A stretch of 64,000 bases of DNA from Apricaphanius iberus (taxonomy: Eukaryota; Chordata; Actinopteri; Cyprinodontiformes; Aphaniidae), in assembly GCA_028564705.1 (NCBI GenBank), contig JAPXFQ010002706.1:558001-622000 (forward strand), written 5' to 3'. Position 1 is the stretch's first letter; every line of letters starts with the position of its first letter. Both the position numbers and the translations under genes were made by a program. Below are positions 10,667 to 22,455 of the stretch, piece by piece. The notes beneath the pieces are model-generated. The model saw only the letters and a program-made list of their open reading frames with translations. It was not told the origin of the DNA and ran no database searches.

Positions 10667-11452
10667 ATGGGTAAGTCACGGAAACCTGCTTCGGAAGCAC
10701 CAACAAGTACTCCATCTCAGAAACGCACTCGTTCTGAGGCCAGCACTTCCACCAGCTCGCCAGATAGAAGCTACGGCGACGTCCTGGACTTAATAGATAA
10801 GAAGCTAACCAGCCTTGACACCCGTCTCGCGCTGGTTGAGGTTCTACACAAAGAATTTCAGGCTCTGAGGGAATCTCTGGAATTCAGCCAACAACAGGTA
10901 GCTTCGCTCGATACAGAAAATCAAACACTGAAAGAAGACGTTAAAAGACTCACATAGGGGATGACGCAGCTGTCTGGAGAAAATAAAAGATTCAAGGAGT
11001 CGATCTTAGACATCCAGGCCCGATCCATGAGAGATAATCTTGTCTTTTCTGGGATACCAGAGCAGGCTCAGGAAGACGCTGAAACAACCGTCCGACAGTT
11101 CATCCAACATCAGCTGAAACTGCCACGCGACATGGTTAAAAACATAACCTTCCATCGGGTTCACCGTCTCGGAGGTAAGAAACCCAACAACACCCGCCCG
11201 CGACCAATTGTTGCCAAATTTGAACACTTTAAACAGAAAGAACACGTCAAAGGACGTGGGAGAGAGCTGCGGGGGATGAATTACAGCGTCAATGATCAAT
11301 TTCCAAAAGAAATCCTGGACAGAAGACGCGTGTTATTTACAATTAGAAAGAAACATATTAGTGAGGGCTGTAAGGCTACAGTTACGGTAGATAAACTGTA
11401 TGTTAACGGTCAGCTGTTTAGGGACCCTCAGGTTACTCCTTGGCTATATTAG
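10667..11452 (+). pseudogene. LINE ORF1 (L1 ORF1p-like), single internal TAG
   Basis: The reading frame runs 262 codons from ATG 10667 to 11452, interrupted only by one in-frame TAG at 10955-10957; both halves share the frame. The N-terminal third is Ser/Thr-rich (SEAPTSTPSQKRTRSEAS), followed by a heptad-like coiled coil spanning the stop. The C-terminal part has the L1-type RNA-binding core: RDNLVFSGIPE, ITFHRVHRLG, RPRPIVAKFEHFKQKE and VDKLYVNGQLFRDP. In LINEs this protein binds the element RNA. One stop could be a recent mutation; without other copies I cannot exclude readthrough. Confidence 0.8.
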
Positions 11453-11801
11453 TCATATTTAACAGTCTAGATAGAAATTGTTTTATCAAACAACTATAGT
11501 TTAAAGAAGCACAGCTCAGCAGGGTGTTTATATTTGTAAATGTAAACTAGGTTGACTGCTTTCTTTTTTCTTTCTTTTTTCACATTCGTGTCACTAAATC
11601 TCTTTATGACTTTTCTTCCTTTTTCTTTCACACACACAGACTTTTATCATGGCATATTCATGTTTTTCCATCATGCTATCTTTCTTTTCACACCTGTATG
11701 GTACATTATTTGCCTCGCTTTATCTCTGCTTCTGGATTTTCAATCAGGCAACTCCATGGACAAACCAAGACTACACCTATATTCATCCTTGGCGATAGTA
11801 A

Positions 11802-12617
11802 ATGTCTAATGTTTATCTTAGCCCTATGAATCCTGTAAAATTTCTAACATGGAATATTCGCGGATCTGGCTCCAGAGATAAAAGGATAAAGATTTTCAAC
11901 CATCTTAAAAGATTGAAGGCAGATGTCATCTTACTACAGGAGACTCATAAATCAAGCTCAACTGTTAATGATTTAAAAACACCGGAGTATCCTTATATAT
12001 TTTCTTCATGCTATAACTCTAGACAACGAGGAGTAGCAATATTAATAAATAAAAATACTAATTTTAAAGTAATAGACACAGTTACAGATCCAGAGGGTGG
12101 ATTTATAATATTAAAACTATTTATACATAACCAAAAGTTATGGATAGTTAGTGTATATGGTCCAAATGTTGACGACCCCTCATTCTTTCATACTTTCTTC
12201 TCGGTTTTGGCTAATCACATGGATTGCTCACTTGTTCTTGGGGGAGATTTCAATTTTGGATTAAATGAAGAAATAGACAGGCTCAGTATAACAGGGACTC
12301 AGCGCAGCTGGCAATCCATAGATATAGTTAAACAGTACATGTGTGATTATGGAATTTGCGATGCATGGCGATCGCTTCATCCCAACGACAGAAAATACAC
12401 TTTTTACTCAAATGTCCATCACTCTTATTCTAGATTGGACTATTTGTTAGTCAGCAGCTCACTGTTGAATGACATTTCAGACACTGAGATACATCCTATA
12501 GTTATCAGCGATCATGCTCCTGTTTCTTTAAATTTAGCAAATAGAATAGCAACCCTTCAATATAAAAATTGGAGATTTAATACATCATTACTTAAGGATA
12601 GAGATTTTATTAAATAA
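11802..12617 (+). pseudogene. LINE ORF2, apurinic endonuclease-like domain
   Basis: The 271-codon open part holds all expected endonuclease blocks: TWNIRG (N18), LLQETH (E47), VSVYGP (Y119), GGDFNF (D149, N151), SRLDY (D213) and ISDHAPV (D237, H238). This domain nicks target DNA to prime reverse transcription. The frame closes with TAA at 12615; the linker to RT at 12618-13300 is readable only with frame changes. An upstream ATG at 11802 and a second at about 11826 are both possible starts. The endonuclease looks intact though the whole ORF2 is broken. Confidence 0.85.
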
Positions 12618-15185
12618 TTTAAAAAAGAATAGGCTTCATACAGGGAATTTAATGATCTCCCTGGTATGTCACCATCCACTCTCTGGGAGGCAGGGAAAAA
12701 TGTGATTAGAGGTAAAATAATTTCATTCATGTTCAGGAATTAGAAGAAACTATCAAATCATTAGAAGCTTCTCTGGATAAAGAGAGCTTAAGCAAAATAC
12801 GGAAAGCAAAATTAGAATTAAATGAAATTATTAATAAATGGACGCAGTTCTTAATCCAAAGACTTCGAATAGAAAACTTTGAACATAGTAATAAATCAGG
12901 TAGCTTCTTAGCTAATCAGTTAAAAATAAATAAAGAAAAAATAACTATATCTGCAATCAAAGACAAAATTGGGAAAATAATATATGATCCTGAAAGAATA
13001 AACAACACATTCAAAGAATTTTATGAGACTTTATACACACCGGAGAAAACCCATCAAATAATGAAATTGAACAATTTCTGGATAAAATAACTCTTCCTAA
13101 ATTTTCAGACAGTCAAGCAAAGGCCCTGGATTCACCGCTAACAGTGTCTGAACTCCAGGAGGCCCTCCAATCAATGCCTAATAATAAAGCTCCAGGCCCA
13201 GATGGATTTCCAGGAGAGTTCTATAAAGAATTCTGATATATTCTGGCACCAACATTTTACAAAATGTTACAGGAAACAAAGGAAAATGGTCGATAACCAC
13301 CAAACATGAACTCTGCCTACATCAACCTTCTATTAAAACCAGGAAAAGACCCTATGTCTCCTAACAGTTATCATCCCATTTCTCTTATCAATTTTGATCT
13401 TAAAATAATTTGCAAAGCTCTTGCAAGAAGGATTGAAAAAATAGCACCTCTAATAATCCATCCTGATCAAACAGGTTTTATAAAAGGTAGGCTCTCTTCC
13501 ACAAATTCACGTAGATTAATAGATTTAATAGATTATTCCTACTGTAAAAACATCCAAACCAATATATTATCTTTAGATGCAGAAAAAGCATTTGATAGAG
13601 TTAACTGGAAATTTTTATTTGCAACCTTACATAAATTCAGGTTCAGTAATTCTTTTGTAAACTGGTTAAAAATATTATAGAGCTCACCAACAGCATGTAT
13701 TAGGACTAATAATCAAACATCATCAAGGTTTTTCCTTCAGAGAGGTACCAGGCAGGGATGTCCACTTTCTCCCTCCCTCTTTGCTATTTTTATTGAACCA
13801 TTAGCAGCAGCAATCAGGCAAAATAATAATGTTAAAGGTATACAATGCAACAAAATAGAACATAAAATTCGTCTGTATGCAGATGATGTACTGCTCTTTC
13901 TATAGCATTCACAAACTTCTTTCTCTCAGGTAATTGAGTTGATAAAATCTTATTCAAGAGTTTCAGACTATTCCATAAATTGGTCAAAATCTACAGTCCT
14001 TCCAATCAACTGTTCTTTCCAGGGTCCCGTTGCTGGGCAACTCCGGTCAGGAAATATTTCATATCTAGGTATCCATATCTCACCAAGACTGGCAGTCTTA
14101 TCAAACCTAAAGTACGTCCCACTTTTAAAAAAAAGTGGAAGATGATTTGGCAAGTTGGAAATCCCTTCCAATATCACTTATTGGAAGGGTAGCTACAATA
14201 AAAATGATGTTTTGCCTAGAATCAATTATTTATTCTCAATGATCCCAAGCAAACCATCACCTGATTGGTTAAGATCTCTGGACTCTTCTGTCTCTAAATT
14301 TCTTTGGAAAGATAAACCCCCACGTATCAGCTTAAAAACACTGCAGAAGTCCAAAGATAAAGGAGGTCTAGACCTACCAAACTTTCGTCATTATTTCTTG
14401 GCCAACAGGCTCCAATACACATCAAGATGGGTAAAATAAAGTTATATCGATGAGTGCTGGGTAGATGTTGAACAGAAAGTATGCAATAAGATAAAACTTT
14501 TAGATCTACCATTTATTAGCTCAAATATAAAACAAAATGAATGTTTTAAAGGTATTAGTATCAGCTCCACTCTGACAGCTTGGTGGGAATTTCTTAAAAT
14601 GACAGAGACCTTACTAGTCCCATTCAGGCGTACACCCATCTGGAAAAACCCGGATATCTTAAAAAAAAATGCATGATGAACTTTCCAAACTGGAGTTGTA
14701 AAGGAATTGAATACCTGGAGCATATATTTGATGGAACAGACTTTATCCCATTTAATACATTGGTTACACAATACGGAATTAACAAGAATAAATTCTTAGA
14801 ATATCAACAAATTAAATCAATTATAAAAAATAAATTTAGGCTCAATACAGTTGATTTACAAATTCCAGGAATACCTGGAATTTGTAACCCTCCCAAACTG
14901 CTATCTAAAATATACAAAACATTAAATAGAATAGATGAATCAATAGCCCTTCCTATTTTAAAATGGGAGATGGACTCATTTGACCGAAACCTCTGGTCTC
15001 ATATTTCCTTAAGAACCTTTAAATTTCTTAAAAATCCTAATCTATTATTAATACAATATCAAATCCTTCATAGAAGACATTATACAGGCCAACGGATGTT
15101 CAAGATGGGTTTTACGCCATCTAATACCTGTTTACAATGTACAAGCAATCTACCAGACAACTGGGCCTGGGGCTCGGGGCTCTAG
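12618..15185 (+). pseudogene. LINE ORF2, reverse transcriptase and C-terminal part, broken
   Basis: Broken frames give the RT blocks: NNKAPGPDGFPGEFYK (about 13180), LLLKPGKDPMSPNSYHPISL, DQTGFIKGR, LSLDAEKAFDRV (Asp codon at 13576), [12 protein letters not shown] and YADDVLLF (13876-13899). TAG stops follow at 13678-13680 and after the YADD box. Later frames (13939-14439, 14673-15185) match the long L1/Tx1 C-terminal region up to a CLQC cysteine motif, where the expected continuation is lost and GC-rich sequence begins. Catalytic residues remain but the protein cannot be made whole. Confidence 0.85.
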
Positions 15186-17010
15186 GGCGGCGTGCCCCCC
15201 AGCACCGTGGTCCTGGCTGGGGCTTTGCCGGTGGTCTGGGCCACTGCCGTCGGTGCCGGCTGGGGGGTGGGGTGGGGTGGGGGGCTGTGGTCGGCCGGTG
15301 GTTGGCAGGCGCTGCTGCCTTTTCCATCTCCCTGGGCTAGTTCTTGTCGCTGGCTCCCCGATGGCCCCATGCCGAGCCTGCGCGTCGGAGTGTCAGCTGG
15401 TGGCTGGCATCTCTGGGCCCGATCAGTCATATTGGCACTGGACATGGCTCCTGGGTCTTGGTCCAAGCACTCTGCGGCGTGCTGGGGTGGTGCCCTTTGA
15501 CCGGTGCTGGTCGGCCTCCGCGGTGGACTGACCGGGTGGTGGGATGTGGGCTGGTGGGTGGAGGTGCTGGGTTCGGTTGCCTCCCAGCCATCGGGTGGTA
15601 GTAGCAAGGCTGGAGGGTGTCGGCCTGGGGGGTTGGCTGCCTGGGGCTTCGGTCTGCTCACGGGCCCGGCGCGGCATGTCCGGGGTATCCAAGTTGGTGC
15701 TGCGCCGGGTTCCGGCCTCAGTGCGGGGGCCCTCGGGACACTGGCGATGCTTGGGGCCTCTCTTGTTGATGGGGAGGCTTTTACCATCTAGCACAGGCGC
15801 TCTCTCTAACGGGGTGCGCTTGGGACGTGGGGGAGGTTGTACGGGGAGAGTATGGGCTAAACTCAGCCTGGGTGTCTAGTGTCCTGTGTTTTCTTAGTAG
15901 TCTGAATGTTGGGATGGATTTAGGTCTGCCCGTGTGGTGGGGGCGGGCGGATGGCCTGGGCCCCCATGGGGCTCGGAGGGGCCGCTGCCGTGAGCCCCGA
16001 CTTGACGTGCTGGGGCCTCCCACCCCTGGTGGATCGGGCTGAACGAGGGTGCCTATTGGGGTCAGCAGGGGAGCTGACTCCCTGGGGATGGCATCGTGTC
16101 ACCACAGTTATTTCCTCCCCATCCCCATCTGCCTTTGTCCACCTGCTCCTTCGTTCTACCATTCACAAGGCCTTGGGATGTGGGCTAGTCACTGGGGTGC
16201 GGGATGGAGTTTCCGTCTTCGCTACCCGGTGGCGGCCTGGGTCCCAATTTTATTGAGCAACTTAGACACTTACACTTGCAACATTTACATGACACACGCA
16301 CATGTAGGGACCTGGCGGTGGGTGCGCCTCGGCACTGGAGGCGGGGCCCCTTATAAGGGGCATTGCCTGTGGTGCCGGTACCCACTGTTTAAATGCATCT
16401 AGACACTGAGGGCCCGGGGAGGGAGATGGGGGTACCCGGCAGTATTCCCATGTCCCACCCCTCTGTTTCAAGTGCACATTGGAACAACATGCAACAACAC
16501 CACAATCGAGTAGCAGGGGGAGACAGGCTGGGGGTCTTTCCACACCCCTGTTCATTGGACCATCAGAGGTTGGAGCACGGGTGGATTATCAGGCCGTCTG
16601 GTCAGGCCCTGGTGCATCTTCTTCCCCTCCGTCACTCCCGTCATGGTCGGTGATGGATGCTCCTGCCCGGTGGTCAATGATGGCTCTCGATGCCTGGGGC
16701 TGGGGGTCGCAGTTACGGCCCGGCTCGGTCCTGGTGCATGCCTGGCTGGTCCTGGGTGGGCCAGTGTGTCGGGTGGCCACTGTTTCGGGCAGACGTCCTC
16801 CTTGCATTGACTGGGGCACCTCTTCTGGGGGTGCCGGGGTTGTAAAGTAGGTTGGTGCCGTCCGGTGGATCCGTGGGGACCGTGCCTGGCGCCCAGGCCT
16901 CCTGCCAGTTCCATGAGTTCTACTGCCTGGTCGGTTCATCTGGGGGGGCTGTCAGGCATTGGCTGGACCCCAGATCTTGGCGCTCTCCTTCTTGTCTCGG
17001 TTTCGTGTCC
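15166..17010 (+). other. GC-rich 3' UTR of the Tx1/L1-type LINE
   Basis: About 1.85 kb of strongly G- and T-rich plus-strand sequence lies between the ORF2 break and the AT-rich LINE end. Long open frames on both strands (for example 15182-15787 minus) overlap each other, are rich in Gly, Ala, Pro and Arg, and have no domain; they result from composition. An AT-rich island at 16250-16400 interrupts it. A GC-rich 3' UTR of this kind is familiar from fish LINEs of this group, but here its join to ORF2 is abrupt. Confidence 0.65.
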
Positions 17011-17060
17011 ATGACTTCAGGAAATTGAACCCTCAGTAATCACTAATAAAGATTTTTTCA

Positions 17061-17339
17061 TACATATACATCAAGTGGAGCATTACAATGAAGCTGTAAT
17101 ACTTTGCTTGGGAAAGTAAATCTGTTGGGCTTGTATTTGGTACTCAGACACCAATTCTGAGTAGCAAACTGCTAGACAGGAAAAATATAAAAATTAAATT
17201 GTATTTTTACTGTTTCTTAATTAGTAGAGAAGCAGTGTTTGATTGAATGTGTGTATCTTTGACTTGGTTGGGAGTCACGAACCGGTGTGCTGCCGAGCAA
17301 CTCTCAGAGCTGAACATAGGTAGTTAACACTTTCTGTTA
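17061..17339. other. unassigned AT-rich spacer
   Basis: Sequence between the LINE end and the LTR-like repeat. No coding frame, repeat unit or element end is recognised. Confidence 0.5.
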
Positions 17340-18010
17340 GAATCCGTAGCCATTTAAGTCAGAGCTCTTTGTTAGCCAAAGCTAGTTTCAGTGATAAGCG
17401 CCACGTGGTTTCTTTGTTTCCAAGAGACCACGAGGTACCTCGCCCAGGTAATAAAATAATAAAACTCCCCCCTGTTCGGCAGCCTGCTTGTTTGCGCGCC
17501 TACGCCATTTCTACGCGTGCACGCGTGTTACGATGTACGGACATACAGGAAACCCCCCAGGTGACTAGGCTGTGATATCTAACCGGCCGGCGTCCGTTTT
17601 CGTAGTTTTGTTTATGTAGCAAGTAGCTTTAACCACCTAGCTTAGCAATTAGCTGAACCGAATTAGTTGGTAGTTTAACTTCAGTTGTTGTTTTGCTTGG
17701 TAATTAGTTAATCAATTGGTTAAACTGTAGCAAACCTTTGTTTCTTTTATTTTGAGTGTGTGTTTGAATCATCGGAAAAAGGCTTACCCCTTCAGACCAA
17801 AAGGTCTCTGGTAAATCATTGACAATTAATGAATAAATTGCTATTTGATAGTTAATTTCGATTAAATATAACATCTTATTTCCAGGTTAAACCGGATGGT
17901 GCCCCTTTTCAAATGATTTGAAAGAATACCTAAATTAATAATTTATGAATTATTAATTTAATATTCCTAATATAACCAGATAGGCCATCACTCTTATTTC
18001 ACTTGGTATC
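17340..18010 (+). mobile_element. LTR-like repeat, copy 1
   Basis: The order of motifs matches the reverse complement of 40885-41480: 'gataagcgccacgtggtttctttg', then 'ataaaactccccc', a 'ccaaaaggtctctgg' block, 'ttaaaccggatggtgcccc' and 'ataaccagat'. The TATA-like ATAAAACTCCCCC (17459-17472) lies about 400 bases before the right end, as in an LTR promoter. Boundaries and LTR class are uncertain. The identity between copies looks moderate, so both are old. Confidence 0.55.
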
Positions 18011-18339
18011 ATTACTCAGCACTCAGCACTTGTTAATCCCTAATTCACACCAGGCGAATGGATGTACCTGGGGTAAGTCTGGGAACTAGATGCTGAGCTG
18101 AGCCAGCTTCTTAACCCCAAAGAAGACGCTATCAGAAGAAGCAAGGAAAAAGGAACTGGACTACAAGAGCAGCTGAAAGAAGATCTCTTCTGTCAAACGG
18201 TTATTCAGTTTAAGACAAAGTAGGATTAGTTCTAAAACCCAGTATTACAGCTTTTCAGTTTTGTGTGATCAGCTCCAGTGAATAAGAAGTTAAAAATACA
18301 ACAGGATGTATGGATGCTGAACTAGCTGTGTTCCTACTG

Positions 18340-18640
18340 GATTGGTAAGTAATACATGCTTGCTCCAGAGGATACAGTGCCCGTTAAACTGGTTGATGGT
18401 TTACACACTATTCTGAAGACTGATAATTTCCACCCTAAGTGGTGGAAGGACAACATACCTTTCAGACAATTTCCACATCTGAGGCGTATTTGTGACACTG
18501 ATCTTGAATTTGAAAATTTAGGCACAAATTAGGTCAAAACGGTTTACACATAGAGGCTACGAGGCCAAGATTGTCCAGAGGGCTTACAGAAAAACCCAAT
18601 CTATTCCTCGTTCGGAGCTCTTGAGGACAAAAACTTTATC
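18340..18640 (+). pseudogene. Penelope-like element RT C-terminal part (left piece)
   Basis: The plus strand reads NFHPKWWKDNIPFRQFPHLRRICDTD, then (after a stop and frame change) GYEAKIVQRAYRK and SELLRTK. This is the distinctive region after the RT core of Penelope-like elements. The reading stops at about 18640, where an antisense L2-like LINE begins. The downstream linker and GIY-YIG nuclease of a Penelope element resume at about 24920, so this element was split by insertion. Stops show it is inactive. Confidence 0.7.
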
Positions 18641-18677
18641 TTCAAGGCAAGGCAACGCAATTTTATTTGTATTGCAC

Positions 18678-18689
18678 ACTTTCAACACA
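18678..18689. repeat. target-site duplication, left of Rex3
   Basis: ACTTTCAACACA at 18678-18689 is repeated exactly at 22060-22071, directly flanking the Rex3 copy. Eleven or twelve bases are duplicated, depending on whether the first A belongs to the TGGA tail. Confidence 0.9.
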
Positions 18690-21600
18690 CCCCTCCCTGG
18701 CTGCCACCTTATCGCGGTGGAGGGGTTTGAGTGTCCCAATGATCCTGGGAGCTATGTTGTCTGGGGCTTTATGCCCCTGGTAGGGTCACCCATGGCAAAC
18801 TGGTCCTAGGTGAGGGATCAGACAAAGCGCAGCCCGACGACCCCTATGATGAATAAAATATATGGATCTAGTGTTCCCTCGCCCGGACGCGGGTCACCGG
18901 GGCCCCACTCTGGAGCCAGGCCTGGAGGTGGGGCACGTTGGCGAGCGCCTGGTGGCCGGGCCTTTTTCCATGGGGCCCGGCCGGGCTTAGCCCGAAGAGG
19001 AAACATGGGCCCCCCTTCCCATGAGCTCACCACCTGTGGGAGGGGCCATAGGGGTCGGGTGCCGTGCAAGACGGGCGGTGGCCGAAGGCGGGGACCTTGG
19101 CGGTCCGATCCTCGGCTGCAGAAGCTGGCTCTTGGGACGTGGAACGTCACCTCTCTGGTGGGGAAGGAGCCGGAGCTGGTGTGCGAGGCTGAGAGGTTCC
19201 GACTGGACATCGTCGGCCTTGCCTCGACGCATGGCTCTGGCTCTGGAACCCGTCTCCTCGAGAGGGGTTGGACTCTCTTCCACTCTGGAGTTGCTCCCGG
19301 TGAGAGGCGCCGAGCTGGGGTGGGCATACTTGTTGCCCCCCATCTCGGCGCCTGTACGTTGGGGTTTACCCCGGTGAGTGAGAGGGTAGCCTCCCTCCGC
19401 CTACGGGTGGGGGGACGGGTGCTGACTATTGTTTGTGCTTATGCACCGAACAGTAGATCAGACTACCCACCCTTCTTGGAGTCCTTGGAGGGGGTGCTGG
19501 AGAGTGCTCCTTCTGGAGACTCCCTCATTCTCCTGGGAGACTTCAACGCTCACGTTGGCAATGACAGTGAGACCTGGAGAGGCGTGGTTGGGCGGTATGG
19601 CCCCCCCGATCTGAACCCGAGCGGTGTTTTGTTGTTGGACTTCTGTGCTCGTCATGGATTGTCCATAACGAACACCATGTTCAAGCATAAGGGTGTTCAT
19701 GTGTGCACTTGGCACCAGGACACCCTAGGCCGCGGCTCGATGATCGACCTGGTTGTCGTTTCATCTGACCTGCGGCCGCATGTTTTGGACACTCGGGTGA
19801 AGAGAGGGGCGGAGCTATCCACCGACCACTACCTGGTGGTGAGTAGGCTCCGGTGGTGGGGGAAGACGCCGGACAGACCTGGTAGGCCCAAACGTGTTGT
19901 GAGGGTCTGCTGGGAACGTCTGGCGGAGTCTCCTGTCAGAAGGGGTTTCAACTCTCACCTCCGACAGGACTTCAAACACGTCCCGGGGGAGGCGGGGGAC
20001 ATTGAGTCCGAATGGGCCATGTTCCGTGCCTCCATTGTCGAAGCGGCTGACCGTAGTTGTGGCCGCAAGGTAGTTGGTGCCTGTCGTGGCGGCAACCCTC
20101 GAACCCGCTGGTGGACACCGGCGGTGAGGGATGCTGTCAAGCTGAAGAAGGAGTCCTATCGGGCCTTCTTGGCCTGTGGGACTCCGGAAGCAGCTGATAG
20201 GTACCGGCAGGCCAAGCGGAGTGCGGCTCGGATGGTCGCTGAGGCAAAAACTCGGGCGTGGGAGGAGTTTGGAGAGACCATGGAGAACGACTTCCGTATG
20301 GCTTCGAAGCGATTCTGGTCCACCATCCGGCGTCTCAGGGGGGGGAAGCGGTCTGCCGCCAACACTGTTTACAGTGGGGGCGGTGTGCTGCTGACCTCAA
20401 CGCGGGACGTTTTGGGTCGGTGGATGGAATACTTCGAAGACCTCCTCAATCCCACCGACACGCCTTCCTGTTTGGAAGCAGAGTCTGGGGACTCTGGGAC
20501 GGACTCTCCAATCTCTGGGGCTGAAGTCGCCGAGGTTGTTAAAAAGCTCCTCGGTGGTAAGGCTCCGGGGGTGGATGAGATTCGGCCGGAGTTCCTCAAG
20601 GCTCTGGATGTTGTAGGGCTGTGTTGGTTGACGCGGCTCTGCAATATTGCGTGGACATCGGGGGCAGTTCCCTTGGATTGGCAGACCGGGGTGGTGGTCC
20701 CCCTCTTTAAAAAGGGGGACCACAGAGTGTGTTCCAACTACAGGGGGATCACACTTCTGAGCCTCCCTGGTAAGGTCTATTCAGGGGTTCTGGAGAGGAG
20801 GGTACGACGGATAGTCGAACCTCGGATCCAGGAGGAACAATGCGGTTTTCGTCCTGGCCGTGGAACACTGGACCAGCTCTACACCCTCGGCAGGGTCCTG
20901 GAGGGTGCGTGGGAGTTCGCCCAACCAGTCTACATGTGCTTTGTGGACTTGGAGAAGGCGTTCGACCGTGTCCCTCGGGGTGTCCTGTGGGGGGTACTCC
21001 GGGAGTATGGGGTACCAGGCCCTCTGATACGGGCTGTTAGGTCCCTATATGACCGGTGTCAGAGTCTGGTTCGCATTGCCGGCAGTAAGTCGGACTCGTT
21101 TCCAGTGAGAGTTGGACTCCGCCAAGGTTGCCCTTTATCACCGATCCTGTTCATAACGTTTATGGACAGGATTTCTAGGTGCAGCCAAGGTGTTGAGGGG
21201 ATCCGTTTTGGTGACCTCAGGATCGGGTCTCTGCTTTTCGCAGATGATGTGGTCTTGTTGGCTTCGTCTGAACGTGATCTACAGCTCTCGTTGGAGCGGT
21301 TCGCAGCCGAGTGTGAAGCGGCTGGGATGAGGATCAGCACCTCCAAATCCGAGACCATGGTCTTGAGTCGGAAAAGGGTAGGGTGCTCTCTTCGGGTTGG
21401 GGATGAGGTCCTTCCTCAAGTGGAGGAGTTTAGGTATCTGGGGGTCTTGTTCACGAATGAGGGAAAAATGGAGCGGGAGATCGATGGACGGATTGGTAGG
21501 GCGTCTGCAGTCATGCGGGCGCTGTACCGGTCTGTCGTGGTGAAGAGAGAGCTGAGTCGAAAGGCGAAGCTCTCGATTTACCGGTCGATCTACGTTCCTA

Positions 21601-22060
21601 CCCTCATCTATGGTCACGAACGCTGGGTGGTGACCGAAAGAACGAGATCGCGGATACAGGCGGCTGAAATGAGTTTCCTCCGTAGGGTGGCTGGGCTCTC
21701 CCTTAGAGATAGGGTGAGAAGCTCGGTCATCCGGAGGGAGCTCAGAGTAGAGCCGCTGCTCCTCCACATCGAGAGGAGCCAGTTGAGGTGGCTCGGGCAT
21801 CTAGTCAGGATGCCTCCTGGACGCCTCCCTGGTGAGGTGTTCCGGGCATGTCCCACCGGGAGGAGACCCAGGGGAAGACCCAGGACCCGTTGGAGAGATT
21901 ATGTCTCCCAGCTGGCCTGGGAACGCCTCGGGATTCCTCCCGAGGAGCTGGCCCAAGTGGCCGGGGAGAGGCAAGTCTGGGTCTCCTTGCTTAGGCTACT
22001 GCCCCCGCGACCCGACCCCGGATAAGCGGAGGAAGATGGATGGATGGATGGATGGATGGA
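18690..22060 (+). mobile_element. full-length Rex3 (RTE-clade) LINE with perfect target duplication
   Basis: A 5' UTR of about 120 bases precedes a single 1071-codon frame and a short 3' end: a 10-base spacer followed by TGGA repeats to 22060. Rex3-specific blocks are visible: TGGCAGACCGGGGTGGTGGT (20680-20699) and the 'gttgccctttatcaccg' block near 21126. Perfect 11-12 bp duplications flank it. The 5' end matches the antisense Rex3 piece at 47690-48560, supporting completeness. It sits in the 3' UTR of the antisense L2-like LINE and is therefore younger. Intact frame and perfect duplications suggest recent retrotransposition. Confidence 0.9.
18810..22025 (+). CDS. Rex3 polyprotein: endonuclease plus reverse transcriptase, intact
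   Basis: The 1071-residue frame has an endonuclease domain at about residues 106-345: [11 protein letters not shown] (N112), ILLGDFNAH (D244, N246) and STDHYLVV (D339, H340). RT spans about 560-900: [60 protein letters not shown] and the catalytic [10 protein letters not shown] (F810-A811-D812-D813). The C-terminal region ([34 protein letters not shown]) ends LLPPRPDPG. The basic N-terminus before residue 100 has no known domain, so a later start is possible. The endonuclease nicks the target and RT copies element RNA there. Neither stop nor frameshift is seen. Confidence 0.92.
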   Translation: MRDQTKRSPTTPMMNKIYGSSVPSPGRGSPGPHSGARPGGGARWRAPGGRAFFHGARPGLARRGNMGPPSHELTTCGRGHRGRVPCKTGGGRRRGPWRSDPRLQKLALGTWNVTSLVGKEPELVCEAERFRLDIVGLASTHGSGSGTRLLERGWTLFHSGVAPGERRRAGVGILVAPHLGACTLGFTPVSERVASLRLRVGGRVLTIVCAYAPNSRSDYPPFLESLEGVLESAPSGDSLILLGDFNAHVGNDSETWRGVVGRYGPPDLNPSGVLLLDFCARHGLSITNTMFKHKGVHVCTWHQDTLGRGSMIDLVVVSSDLRPHVLDTRVKRGAELSTDHYLVVSRLRWWGKTPDRPGRPKRVVRVCWERLAESPVRRGFNSHLRQDFKHVPGEAGDIESEWAMFRASIVEAADRSCGRKVVGACRGGNPRTRWWTPAVRDAVKLKKESYRAFLACGTPEAADRYRQAKRSAARMVAEAKTRAWEEFGETMENDFRMASKRFWSTIRRLRGGKRSAANTVYSGGGVLLTSTRDVLGRWMEYFEDLLNPTDTPSCLEAESGDSGTDSPISGAEVAEVVKKLLGGKAPGVDEIRPEFLKALDVVGLCWLTRLCNIAWTSGAVPLDWQTGVVVPLFKKGDHRVCSNYRGITLLSLPGKVYSGVLERRVRRIVEPRIQEEQCGFRPGRGTLDQLYTLGRVLEGAWEFAQPVYMCFVDLEKAFDRVPRGVLWGVLREYGVPGPLIRAVRSLYDRCQSLVRIAGSKSDSFPVRVGLRQGCPLSPILFITFMDRISRCSQGVEGIRFGDLRIGSLLFADDVVLLASSERDLQLSLERFAAECEAAGMRISTSKSETMVLSRKRVGCSLRVGDEVLPQVEEFRYLGVLFTNEGKMEREIDGRIGRASAVMRALYRSVVVKRELSRKAKLSIYRSIYVPTLIYGHERWVVTERTRSRIQAAEMSFLRRVAGLSLRDRVRSSVIRRELRVEPLLLHIERSQLRWLGHLVRMPPGRLPGEVFRACPTGRRPRGRPRTRWRDYVSQLAWERLGIPPEELAQVAGERQVWVSLLRLLPPRPDPG

Positions 22061-22206
22061 CTTTCAACACAAGGCAATTCAAGGTGTTTCACATGATTAA
22101 ATTTGGAACACAGCATAAATCAATTTGATGATTAAAATACAATAAAGCAATTAAAATAAGACCATAATCAAGACAATACAACAATGTAAGGGAAAAAAAC
22201 GAACTG

Positions 22207-22455
22207 ATAACTGATCTTGCTGAAAAGCTTGCAGTTTTTATTCACTAACTGATCTTGCTCAAAAACGTACAGTTCTTCCTTCTACTAACTGATATTGCTT
22301 AAAAAGCTCACAGTTTTTATTCACTAACTGATCTCACTGAGAAGCTCACCATTCTTCCTTCCACTAGCTGATCTTGCTGAGAAAGCTCACAGTTTTTATT
22401 CACTAACTGATCTCACTGAAAAGCTCACAGTTCTTCCTTCCACTAACTCATCTTG
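22207..22455. repeat. minisatellite, 38-40 bp unit, seven copies in alternating dimers
   Basis: AACTGAT(C/A)T(T/C)-type starts recur at 22209, 22247, 22287, 22326, 22366, 22405 and 22445, giving spacings of 38-40 bases. Units alternate between a 'cagtttttattcact' and a 'cagttcttccttccact' ending, so the higher-order period is about 79. It lies in the 3' UTR of the antisense L2-like LINE. Confidence 0.85.

Larger units (their letters stand above)
10150..17060 (+). mobile_element. Tx1/L1-type LINE, near full length with internal damage
   Basis: The order is: a 5' UTR of roughly 500 bases, ORF1 with a coiled coil and L1-type ORF1 domain (10667-11452), a ~350-base spacer, ORF2 with endonuclease and RT (from 11802), a long GC-rich 3' UTR (15166-17010), and an AATAAAG-containing end near 17045. 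Its 5' boundary is approximate and I could not find a target-site duplication. ORF2 jumps into the 3' UTR at about 15165, short of the usual C-terminus, indicating an internal deletion. Stops and frameshifts make this copy non-autonomous. Confidence 0.75.

Noticed and set aside
15182..15787. 201-codon minus-strand open frame and several overlapping frames on both strands at 15.1-16.9 kb
   Set aside because: Low-complexity Pro/Ala/Arg/Gly products in GC-rich LINE 3' UTR; no domain, and frames overlap on both strands.
18818..21856. Minus-strand open frames of 80-173 codons across the Rex3 gene
   Set aside because: Shadows of the intact Rex3 coding sequence, with no motifs of their own.
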